Assembly: GCA_944377405.1 (NCBI GenBank)
Contig: CALWES010000001.1
Coordinates: 1 to 64,000, forward strand
DNA: 64,000 nt
Origin: an uncultured Lachnospiraceae bacterium
GTDB lineage: Bacteria; Bacillota; Clostridia; Lachnospirales; Lachnospiraceae
Direction: 5' to 3'
Shown here piece after piece: positions 6,197 through 12,943 of this stretch (the stretch's first letter is position 1; each line of letters begins with the position of its first letter). The translations under genes were made by a program, and so were the position numbers. The notes beneath the pieces were generated by a model, which saw only the letters and a list, made by a program, of their open reading frames with translations, did not search any database and had not been told where the DNA came from.

Positions 6197-9016
6197 ATGA
6201 TCATTAAATGCAAGATGTGCGGCGGGGATATGGAGATATCTGCCGACCAGCTGACGGGAACGTGTGAATACTGCGGTTCCACCATGACTTTGCCGAAAAT
6301 AGATGATGAACAGCGAGCAGCAGCCTTTAACCGGGGCAACCACTTCCGTCGGATCGGGGAGTTCGATAAGGCCCTGACAGTCTATGAAAGCATTGTCCGG
6401 GAAAACGAAGCAGATGCGGAGGCCCACTGGTGCTGCGCTCTTTGTCGTTTTGGTATCGAGTATGTAAAAGACCCGGCAACCGGAGAATACCTTCCCACTT
6501 GCCACCGGGCAAGCTTCGACAGCTTTCTGGAGGACGTGGATTATCAGGCTGCTCTGGAACATGCGGACGTGGTGGCAAGAGAACAGTACCAGAAAGATGG
6601 AGAAAAGATCGCTCAGGTACAGAAGGGGATTCTGTCCATTTCTCAGAAGGAACAGCCCTTTGATGTATTCATCTGTTATAAGGAAAGCGATGAGCGTGGG
6701 AACAGAACTGTGGATTCTACTCTGGCCCAGGAGATATACTATCAGCTTACCGACCAGGGAAGACGGGTATTCTTTGCCCGAATCACACTGGAGGACAAGG
6801 CAGGGCAGGAGTATGAGCCCTATATTTTTGCGGCCCTCCATTCAGCGAAAGTAATGGTAGTGGTAGGCACAAAGCCGGAATATCTGAACGCGGTATGGGT
6901 GAAGAATGAATGGAGCCGCTACCTGACTCTTATGAAGCATGACAGAAAAAGACTCCTGATCCCTTGCTACCGGGATATGGATCCCTACGATCTGCCGGAG
7001 CAGCTTTCTGTGCTGCAGTCCTACGATATGAGTAAGATTGGATTTATCCAGGATCTGATTCGGGGGATTGCCAAGGTGTTGGATGCGGACAAGAAGCCGG
7101 AGAAACAGGAAGTAAAAGAGACTGTGGTCCTGCAGGGAGAAGGAAACGTCAACCTTGCAGCCCTTTTAAAACGTGGATGGCAGGCTCTGGAAGATGAGGA
7201 ATGGGAGAAGGCAGATGGATTCTTTGACCAGGCCCTGAATATTGATGCAGAGTGTGGAGAGGCCTTTTTTGGGAAAGAGCTGGCAAGCGAAAAAAAGCGG
7301 AACCCAAAAGCCTTTATTGATGATGTTTCTGCCAATGAGGATTTGAAATCAGAGATGCTGACACTTCCGAGTCTGGGACAAAAAGTGATCAAGATGACGG
7401 CGGAAAACTGGAAGGAGGCGGTTGCAGAAACCACCCGTATGATGGAAGCTGCTCTTAAACGAGGCGAAACTCCCCCGTTTCTGCAAGTTGGAGAAACACT
7501 GGAAGCCTGTCCTCGGGATGAGAAGCAGATTGAAGAGATTGCCTCCAGATACGAGGTCCCCGGATATCTGACAAAGGAGGAAATCCGAAAGGACTTTTCC
7601 GAAGGAAATATGCGCAGCTATATTTCTGCGGTATCCATTCGGCGTTTATTCCAGTCGAACGGAGAAAACCGACTGAAGGAAAACAAAAATCTGGTCCGTG
7701 CAAGTCGATATGCAAAGGGAGTATTTGCCCAGGAGTTCAATGAAATTTGTGGAGAAATCGACCGGATCTTTCATGAAAGAATGTCAGAAGCAGAGGCGAG
7801 AGATGCGGAAACCCAAAAGCGGATCAGGGAGGAGTATGAGAATTTCCTTGTAAAGGCGGAAAAGCTGACTGAGGAGAAAAGCAAAGAGGCACAGGAAAGA
7901 AGAAAGGCAGACTACCTTGTAGCCTGTGAAAAGAAGGAAAAGGCAAGAAGTTCGGATGATTTCCAATCAGCGGCAAAAAATTTTGAAAAACTTGGAGCCT
8001 ATAAAGATTGCACAACTTTGGCGGAGGACTGCAGGAAGAGAGAAAAAGAACGAAGAAGAGAAGAAGAGCAGAGACGCAATATAGCGGAGCAACATGAAGA
8101 ACAGCTGAAAAAGCAGAAGAATAAAAAGATAGCAATCATCGCATCGATTGCTGCAGTAGGTGTGATTGTCGCGTTTCTTGTGAATAGTATGATCATCCAG
8201 CCGCCCCAAAAATATAAAGAAGCTCAAAGTTTAATGGTGGAAGGCAATTATGAGGAAGCATATTCTGCGTTTGAAGAATTGCTGGGATATAAGGATGTAG
8301 ATGAAGAATTTTTGAAAGACATAAAATATGAAGAAGCGCAAAGCCTGATGGCGGAAGGCAATTATGAGGAAGCGTACTTTATATTGGATGAATTGCACGG
8401 ATACAAGGATGTTGATGAGCTATTGGGGATAAATTCTGAATACGCAATTGGAAGAGAAGTCATGTTTGGCAGCTATGAACAGGATGGAAATACAGAAAAT
8501 GGAGAAGAAGACATTGAATGGATCATATTGGCCCGAACGGGGGATAAAGCCTTTTTGCTGAGCAAATATGGCCTGGATGCAAGGGCGTATAATATGGAAC
8601 AGGAAGATATTACTTGGGAGCAATCTGATATCAGAAACTGGCTGAATGGTAGTTTTATGAATAGAGCTTTTACAGAGGAGGAGCAAAGAGCAATTTTAAG
8701 AATGAAGGTAGATGAAATGACAGGCCAAAATAATAAGGAAGATCAAGTATTCCTGTTAGATTATATAGAAGCATGTTATGATTATTTTACAAGTGATGAA
8801 GAACGAATCTGCATGCCGACCGCTTATGCGGTGCAGAATGGAGCATATACAAATGATACCGGAGCCTGCGAGTGGTGGTTACGAGAGGATAGCTACAATC
8901 AAGGACTTGTATCAAGCATCGAAGCATCTGGTTCGGGCGGCACCAGCCTTGTCGGCAATGTCGATGTTTGTGTTCGTCCCGCTTTATGGGTAAATTTGGA
9001 ATCCGGTATCTTCTAA
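6197..9016 (+). CDS. Zinc ribbon-TPR-TIR-coiled coil-TM-repeat-DUF6273-like protein (paralogue 2, membrane-anchored)
   Basis: Start ATG at 6197 follows GTGAGGAA, and the N-terminus matches paralogue 1; upstream in-frame codons lie inside the previous gene. In the 939 residues: zinc ribbon (Cys5, 8, 23, 26), TPR-like segment, TIR domain (about 153-260, FDVFICYKE, candidate catalytic Glu238 in WVKNEW), second TPR-like segment (about 320-360), charged helices with a basic stretch near 610-640, one transmembrane helix (about 644-666), two 38-residue repeats (673-748) and a DUF6273-like domain ending in VRPALW. The N-terminal TIR half would be cytoplasmic and the repeats plus DUF6273 domain probably outside, so it resembles a receptor with an intracellular effector. 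The gene is 34 bp after paralogue 1 and probably in the same operon. The variable C-terminal segment supports a ligand-binding role for DUF6273; ligand unknown. Confidence 0.88.
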   Translation: MIIKCKMCGGDMEISADQLTGTCEYCGSTMTLPKIDDEQRAAAFNRGNHFRRIGEFDKALTVYESIVRENEADAEAHWCCALCRFGIEYVKDPATGEYLPTCHRASFDSFLEDVDYQAALEHADVVAREQYQKDGEKIAQVQKGILSISQKEQPFDVFICYKESDERGNRTVDSTLAQEIYYQLTDQGRRVFFARITLEDKAGQEYEPYIFAALHSAKVMVVVGTKPEYLNAVWVKNEWSRYLTLMKHDRKRLLIPCYRDMDPYDLPEQLSVLQSYDMSKIGFIQDLIRGIAKVLDADKKPEKQEVKETVVLQGEGNVNLAALLKRGWQALEDEEWEKADGFFDQALNIDAECGEAFFGKELASEKKRNPKAFIDDVSANEDLKSEMLTLPSLGQKVIKMTAENWKEAVAETTRMMEAALKRGETPPFLQVGETLEACPRDEKQIEEIASRYEVPGYLTKEEIRKDFSEGNMRSYISAVSIRRLFQSNGENRLKENKNLVRASRYAKGVFAQEFNEICGEIDRIFHERMSEAEARDAETQKRIREEYENFLVKAEKLTEEKSKEAQERRKADYLVACEKKEKARSSDDFQSAAKNFEKLGAYKDCTTLAEDCRKREKERRREEEQRRNIAEQHEEQLKKQKNKKIAIIASIAAVGVIVAFLVNSMIIQPPQKYKEAQSLMVEGNYEEAYSAFEELLGYKDVDEEFLKDIKYEEAQSLMAEGNYEEAYFILDELHGYKDVDELLGINSEYAIGREVMFGSYEQDGNTENGEEDIEWIILARTGDKAFLLSKYGLDARAYNMEQEDITWEQSDIRNWLNGSFMNRAFTEEEQRAILRMKVDEMTGQNNKEDQVFLLDYIEACYDYFTSDEERICMPTAYAVQNGAYTNDTGACEWWLREDSYNQGLVSSIEASGSGGTSLVGNVDVCVRPALWVNLESGIF
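8213..8440 (+). repeat. Two tandem 114-bp units in the membrane-anchored TIR gene
   Basis: Units start at 8213 and 8327, each encoding Y-x-EAQSLM-x-EGNYEEAY followed by GYKDVDE. The second is a slightly diverged copy. They directly follow the transmembrane helix and look like TPR-type hairpins that space the C-terminal domain from the membrane. Confidence 0.85.
8885..8989 (+). other. Putative hypervariable (DGR-type VR) segment, paralogue 2
   Basis: Partner of the 6031-6135 segment: same length (29 codons between WWLR and CVRPALW, no gaps), many NNC/NNT codons (12 in a row from 8936 to 8971), with conserved third bases and diverged first and second bases. The bases 8969-8989 match 6115-6135 at 18 of 21 positions, the mismatches all being third-codon bases. 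Confidence 0.6.
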
Positions 9017-9186
9017 TTTTAGATCTTAAGAACGGGAGGAGGGAGAGTATAGCGCAGCAATTCAGAACCGCAGCTCATCACCTATGGAAAAAAACTGAGC
9101 AGATGTATCATGACCGTCACGCAGAAAACTCCCAAAAAACAAGACAAGCAACATAGCTGATCGTCTGGATTTGTAAGAACTTAAGT

Positions 9187-9222
9187 GGCAGGTATGAGAG
9201 TTTTATCTCAATCATACCTGCC
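9187..9222. terminator. Hairpin between the TIR genes and the toxin-antitoxin pair
   Basis: GGCAGGTATGA (9187-9197) pairs perfectly with TCATACCTGCC (9212-9222) around a 14-base loop, followed on the plus strand by CTATTTTC. It sits between the convergent TIR operon and the minus-strand toxin gene, so it may end transcription from either side. The remaining 9017-9279 sequence holds a purine-rich AGGAGG-like stretch (about 9031-9042) with no start codon behind it, and no gene that I can support. Confidence 0.6.
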
Positions 9223-9279
9223 CTATTTTCGTGTTGGAACTATCTGCCTATATAGATCCTGCCATTTGATTACTGAATA

Positions 9280-9693
9280 TCACCCCTCCATCCGCCCCCT
9301 CAACTCAGACGGCGTAAAGGCAGTAACCTTGCTTCTCGAAAAATCCCGCACATTCCGCGTAACGATATGATCCGCATGGATCCGTTCCGCTGTTACGCTT
9401 TGCAGGGCGTCTTCAAAGTCATCCCACTGCAGCCGTGCAGCTGAGGTGAGATCAGAGGGCGATAATTCCGTGAAGGTGAAGATCAGGGAGAGCTTATGCA
9501 GGACTTCTTCGATCTGCCCCGGATCCAGTTCCCTGCGCATGACGTAGACAAGATTGGCAAAGGTCAGAGAAGAAACAAAGCCTTCGGCCTGCCGGGTCTC
9601 ACACATCTTCCAGATGACGGAGGAATCCTTCACGTGGGGGCTGCGGTTCTGAAGGACATCCAGGATTACATTAGCGTCAATCAGCAGTCTCAT
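9280..9693 (-). CDS. PIN-domain toxin of a type II toxin-antitoxin pair
   Basis: This 137-residue protein begins MRLLIDANVILD, with the first PIN acidic residue at Asp6, a second acidic region around TFTELSPSD and the C-terminal DHIVTRNVRDF, as in VapC-type ribonucleases that cleave RNA with Mg2+. The length is normal for the family. The start overlaps the antitoxin's end by 17 bp, so the two are translationally coupled. It is the second gene of the pair, under the antitoxin's autoregulated promoter. RNA target unknown. Confidence 0.9.
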   Translation of the reverse strand: MRLLIDANVILDVLQNRSPHVKDSSVIWKMCETRQAEGFVSSLTFANLVYVMRRELDPGQIEEVLHKLSLIFTFTELSPSDLTSAARLQWDDFEDALQSVTAERIHADHIVTRNVRDFSRSKVTAFTPSELRGRMEG

Positions 9694-9922
9694 ATTTTTC
9701 TGCTAACCTTTCTGCTTTTTCTTTATCAAGATCATGGTCTCCCTTTAAGATACCGGTAAGGGAATCCGTAAGGTAGGAGACTGCCGTATCCTTTGGAATA
9801 AAGCGGCCCACTTCCTTCCCGTTCTTCGTTACAATAACTTCCTGGCCGGAAAGAACGAGATTTAAGTAGCGGCCAAAATTATTCTGCATTTCTGTGGCGG
9901 TTGCTGTTGTAATGCTGCTCAT
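9677..9922 (-). CDS. Phd/YefM-family antitoxin
   Basis: The ATG at 9922 gives 81 residues and is 8 bases after AGGAGG (9936-9931 on the minus strand); a GTG at 9931 overlaps that ribosome site and is unlikely. The N-terminus (SSITTATATEMQNNFGRYLNLVLSGQEVIVTKNGKEVGRFIP) is the classic Phd/YefM DNA-binding fold; the charged C-terminus (DLDKEKAERLAEKY) is where such proteins bind the toxin. It should repress its own promoter, where an inverted repeat lies directly upstream. Confidence 0.9.
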   Translation of the reverse strand: MSSITTATATEMQNNFGRYLNLVLSGQEVIVTKNGKEVGRFIPKDTAVSYLTDSLTGILKGDHDLDKEKAERLAEKYETAD

Positions 9923-9937
9923 AAAACACACCTCCTT

Positions 9938-9968
9938 TAGCTAATTTAATGATATAATAAATTAGCTA
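9938..9968 (-). promoter_or_regulatory. Promoter/operator of the toxin-antitoxin pair
   Basis: TAGCTAATTT (9938-9947) and AAATTAGCTA (9959-9968) form a perfect 10-bp inverted repeat with an 11-bp centre containing a -10-like TATTAT on the minus strand. It lies immediately upstream of the antitoxin's ribosome site. A palindrome over the promoter is typical for Phd/YefM autorepression. Confidence 0.75.
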
Positions 9969-10239
9969 GTTTAGCAAGAGAAGAATACCGGATGCGGAAA
10001 GGAGTTTCCACTTCTTTGATGAATTCAGTTTGAAAACCTGTCTGTGAAGATGTATCAAATCCCAATCAACCCCCAATAACCGGAATATCCCTTGAGAATT
10101 TTTTGACAGAATGGTATCATTAAACGAAACAGGGCCTGAGCTGAAGTCCCTCCATGCGCGTGATCCCATGGAAAAAAGCATAAGCAAAAGCATACATGAG
10201 CATACATAAGCACGCATAAAGGAAGGAAACACAGAATCC
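9969..10239. other. Non-coding gap with helically phased AGCATA repeats
   Basis: No gene is supported in this gap; the open frame on the minus strand across it lacks a ribosome site and recognisable content. Near its right end AGCATA occurs at 10178, 10189 and 10199, with a degenerate copy at 10209, spaced 10-11 bp apart, just before the kinase-like gene. A TTGACA at 10103 has no good -10 partner. The phased repeats could be regulator sites or chance. Confidence 0.4.
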
Positions 10240-11301
10240 ATGCCGCTTTTTACAGAGGATGCACTGAAAACCTATCTCAACAGCAGCACCTTCCGCAGGG
10301 CCCTCGCTCTGCCGGAGGAGGTGAAGCTTGTGCCCAGGCTCTTAGCCCAGGGGGAGTGTAACAGGAATTACCTGATCACCCATCCCGTGACGGGAAAGAA
10401 GCTGGTGCTCCGCGTCAATCTGGTGAGCCAGATGCACCTTCCGGATCAGATCGGCTATGAGTACCGGGCTTTAAAGGCCCTTGCCCCTTCGGGAAGGACC
10501 CCGGTGCCCCTTTATGCGGACCCGGCTGCCCCGGGACTTGGAAATGGCCTTATGGTCTATGAGTACCTGCCGGGACGTCCCCTCTGCTATGAGCGTGACC
10601 TGCCAAGGGCAGCGGCACTGCTTGCGGACATCCACAGCCTGAGGCCTGGACAGGAAGCTATCGATCAGTTCCTCAGCCCGGAGGACCCCATAGGAGCCGT
10701 GCTTTCGGAATGCAGGGAGATGCTGGGCCATTACCTGGATTCCCCCCTGGCGGATCCGAAGATAAGCCGGAGCCTTCAGGAAATGCTCCTTCTGGGGCAG
10801 CAGATGGCGGAGGAAGCCCCTGCCTTTTCGGGCTACCGCTGTATCATCAATACGGAGCTCAACTCCGGAAATTTTCTCATGAATGACGCCGGAGACCTTT
10901 CCGGGAAAGCTGGTCCTGGGAAAGGCAATTCCGGGGATCACCTCATCGACTGGGAAAAGCCCCTTTATGGGGAGCCGGCCCAGGATCTGGGACACTTCCT
11001 GGCTCCCACAACCACCTTCTGGAAGACGGATTCCATCCTGTCCCGCAGGGAGACGGAGGACTTTATTTCAGAGTATGAGAGGGCGGCAGGGGGACGTTTT
11101 GATACCGGAGGCATCCGGCGGAGGACCCTTCTCTTTATTCCCATCACCTGCCTGCGAGGCCTTACCTGGTCCGCCATGGCCTGGGTCCAGTATCAGGATG
11201 AGAGCTCCGGGGCGCCAAAGAATCCGGACACCTGGAAAAAACTTTGTATCTATCTGAGTCCGGAATTCCTTGGCAGGATCCGGGAGGAGTATTTAACATG
11301 A
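10240..11301 (+). CDS. Aminoglycoside/choline-kinase-like phosphotransferase with unusual catalytic loop
   Basis: The 353-residue protein has the layout of the APH/choline kinase family: a Gly-containing loop (LAQGECNRNYLI), a Lys in VLRVNL, and a late metal-binding LIDWEKP at about residue 237. The catalytic loop, normally HxDLxxxN, reads NTELNSGN, so His and the catalytic Asp are replaced by Asn and Glu. It might be a divergent kinase or a non-catalytic relative. It is joined to degV by an ATGA overlap and heads a cluster with a ferredoxin, a HAD protein and a transporter. I do not think it is a resistance gene; substrate unknown. Confidence 0.78.
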   Translation: MPLFTEDALKTYLNSSTFRRALALPEEVKLVPRLLAQGECNRNYLITHPVTGKKLVLRVNLVSQMHLPDQIGYEYRALKALAPSGRTPVPLYADPAAPGLGNGLMVYEYLPGRPLCYERDLPRAAALLADIHSLRPGQEAIDQFLSPEDPIGAVLSECREMLGHYLDSPLADPKISRSLQEMLLLGQQMAEEAPAFSGYRCIINTELNSGNFLMNDAGDLSGKAGPGKGNSGDHLIDWEKPLYGEPAQDLGHFLAPTTTFWKTDSILSRRETEDFISEYERAAGGRFDTGGIRRRTLLFIPITCLRGLTWSAMAWVQYQDESSGAPKNPDTWKKLCIYLSPEFLGRIREEYLT

Positions 11302-12134
11302 AACTAAGATGTATCACAGATCTTTCGGCGGATATTCCGGAGGCACTGGCGAAAAAATATCATATCCTGCAGATCCCCGCGCCCGTGACCTTTCCCGACG
11401 GGGAAAGCTATTCCGACCTGAAGTCATTTTATGGGCTTTTGCGGGAGGGAAAGTGGGCAGTGGTGGAGCCGATCCCAGAGGAGGCTTATTACACTGCCTT
11501 CTGCAGCTGTGCAGAAAAGGGAGAGACAGCGGTATACTGCAGTCCCTCCGGGGAGCTTTCCCATAATCTTCGGAATGCGGAGGCGGCAAAGGCCAGGGCG
11601 GAGGCAAGCTATCCGGAGGCGGATATTCAAATCCTGGATTCCAGGGAGGTCTCCTTCGGCCTGGGACTGCCGGTGCTGTCTGCCGCAAAGGATGCAGCGG
11701 AGGGAGCTTCCCGGGACCGGGTGATCAACAAGCTCCACTTTGACTTCAGGCACCTGAAGCTGATCTTCACCCTGGCTCACCCGGAGTTCTTATCCGGATA
11801 TTTCCCCTGTAAGCCGGGGGCAAATCCCTTCGGGGAGCAGGAGGCCTTTCCTGTCTTCGAGATCAATCCCCAGGGCAGGATCTCCATCGTAGAGCGGGAG
11901 CACAAGCCGGAGGATGCGGTGGAACGGCTCCTGAAGCTGGCAGGACAGTACGGCACGGACCATAAGGGGAAGCTTATGGGCATCGTTCACGGAGACGATC
12001 AGGAGCTTCTGGAGTATGCCATGGAGGAGCTTTCCTACAGGTATCAGCCTGCAAAGCTGATCACCGGATGTATCGGCTGTACCGGGGCGGCGAACCTAGG
12101 CCCGGGGGCCCTCGGGATCGCCTTCCAGTATTAA
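11298..12134 (+). CDS. DegV-family fatty-acid-binding protein
   Basis: Start at the ATG overlapping the previous stop (ATGA) gives 278 residues. It has the DegV hallmarks: MKLRCITDLSADIPEALAKK at the N-terminus, a Ser-containing loop (CSPSGELSHNLRNA) and the C-terminal GCTGAANLGPGALGIAF. DegV/FakB proteins bind a fatty acid and present it to a fatty acid kinase. No FakA is visible here, so the link to the upstream kinase-like gene is only positional. Confidence 0.87.
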   Translation: MKLRCITDLSADIPEALAKKYHILQIPAPVTFPDGESYSDLKSFYGLLREGKWAVVEPIPEEAYYTAFCSCAEKGETAVYCSPSGELSHNLRNAEAAKARAEASYPEADIQILDSREVSFGLGLPVLSAAKDAAEGASRDRVINKLHFDFRHLKLIFTLAHPEFLSGYFPCKPGANPFGEQEAFPVFEINPQGRISIVEREHKPEDAVERLLKLAGQYGTDHKGKLMGIVHGDDQELLEYAMEELSYRYQPAKLITGCIGCTGAANLGPGALGIAFQY

Positions 12135-12177
12135 AAATCGGTATTAAAAACCAGTATTAAAAATCAGTATGAAAAAG
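12126..12177 (+). repeat. Four tandem 13-bp repeats over the degV stop codon
   Basis: Units CAGTATTAAAAAT, CGGTATTAAAAAC, CAGTATTAAAAAT and CAGTATGAAAAAG begin at 12126, 12139, 12152 and 12165. The degV stop is inside the first unit, so the others are untranslated and fill most of the gap to the ferredoxin gene. Confidence 0.9.
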
Positions 12178-12199
12178 TTCAAGGAGTTCATGGATTCAA

Positions 12200-12445
12200 A
12201 TGGACAGTAAAGTCGTTTATCAATTACGGATGCTGGCAGGGGCCTGCTTTGACTGCGGAGAGTGCACGGCGGTGTGCCCGGCCATCCTGAAGGACCACAA
12301 TATGACGCTGCAGGGCTTTGCCTACAGCCCGGAGCTTTATGAGGAGTGCATGCGCTGCGGCGCCTGCACAGAGGTCTGCCCCAAGGGCATCGACGGCGTG
12401 GAGATCGCCGAAAAGGCAGAGGAGGCCATGCAGCAGGATGCTTAA
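12200..12445 (+). CDS. Small 2[4Fe-4S] ferredoxin-like protein
   Basis: The 81-residue protein has two cluster motifs, CFDCGECTAVCP (from about residue 16) and CMRCGACTEVCP (from about residue 50), each CxxCxxCxxxCP. The spacing between them (more than 20 residues) is larger than in ordinary clostridial ferredoxin and like that of electron-transfer subunits such as HdrC. It overlaps the next gene by 8 bp. It probably passes electrons to an unidentified partner. Confidence 0.85.
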   Translation: MDSKVVYQLRMLAGACFDCGECTAVCPAILKDHNMTLQGFAYSPELYEECMRCGACTEVCPKGIDGVEIAEKAEEAMQQDA

Positions 12446-12914
12446 GATCGACATACCGGGATACGGGAAGCTGGAGCTTACCCATCTGGTGATGGATTAT
12501 AACGGGACCATCGCCCGGGACGGAAAGATCCTGCCGGAGCTTCTGGAGCCCCTTGCGGCCCTTGCAAAGGACCTTCGGCTTTTTGTGCTGACGGCGGATA
12601 CCCATGGGACTGCGGCGGCGGAATGCGGCGCCACGGGACTTCCCATTCAGATCATGACCTTTCCTTCGGACAAGGCGGCGGCCTCCAAGCTGGAGATCAT
12701 CCGGGGCCTTGGAACAGAGGGGGTCTGTGCCGTTGGAAACGGCAGGAACGATCTGCCCATGCTTTCCGAGGCAGGCCTTTCCATTGCGGTATGCGGCCCT
12801 GAGGGCTGCTATGGAAAACTGGCAGGGACGGCGGAGGTCCTTTGCGGCAGCATGGAGGATGCCCTCCTGCTCCTTACAAGACCGGAGCGGCTGATCGCCA
12901 CCCTCCGGGGCTAA
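12438..12914 (+). CDS. HAD-superfamily hydrolase, soluble P-type-ATPase-like
   Basis: Start at 12438 overlaps the ferredoxin; 158 residues. Motif I is DYNGT, so the nucleophile Asp is present but the usual second Asp (DxD) is Asn, as noted in a group of small soluble HAD proteins resembling the P-type ATPase phosphorylation domain. Motif II is LTADT, and motif IV is GNGRNDLPML. No cap domain of size is present. The lower frame upstream to 12318 lies inside the ferredoxin gene and is a shadow. Substrate unknown. Confidence 0.82.
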   Translation: MLKIDIPGYGKLELTHLVMDYNGTIARDGKILPELLEPLAALAKDLRLFVLTADTHGTAAAECGATGLPIQIMTFPSDKAAASKLEIIRGLGTEGVCAVGNGRNDLPMLSEAGLSIAVCGPEGCYGKLAGTAEVLCGSMEDALLLLTRPERLIATLRG

Positions 12915-12943
12915 GGAAATCAAAAGGGAAGGAAGCAAAGCAA

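Noticed and set aside
9017-9186. Small gene downstream of the TIR operon
   Set aside because: AGGAGG-like sequence but no start codon at a proper distance and no recognisable product.
9966-10241. Minus-strand gene in the gap after the antitoxin
   Set aside because: No ribosome site, low-complexity hydrophobic and charged content, overlaps operator and repeats.
10240-11301. Aminoglycoside resistance gene
   Set aside because: Family fold only; catalytic loop altered and placed in a metabolic cluster.
12318-12437. Extended N-terminus of the HAD protein
   Set aside because: It is an alternative frame of the ferredoxin gene; the family start is MLKIDIPGYG at 12438.
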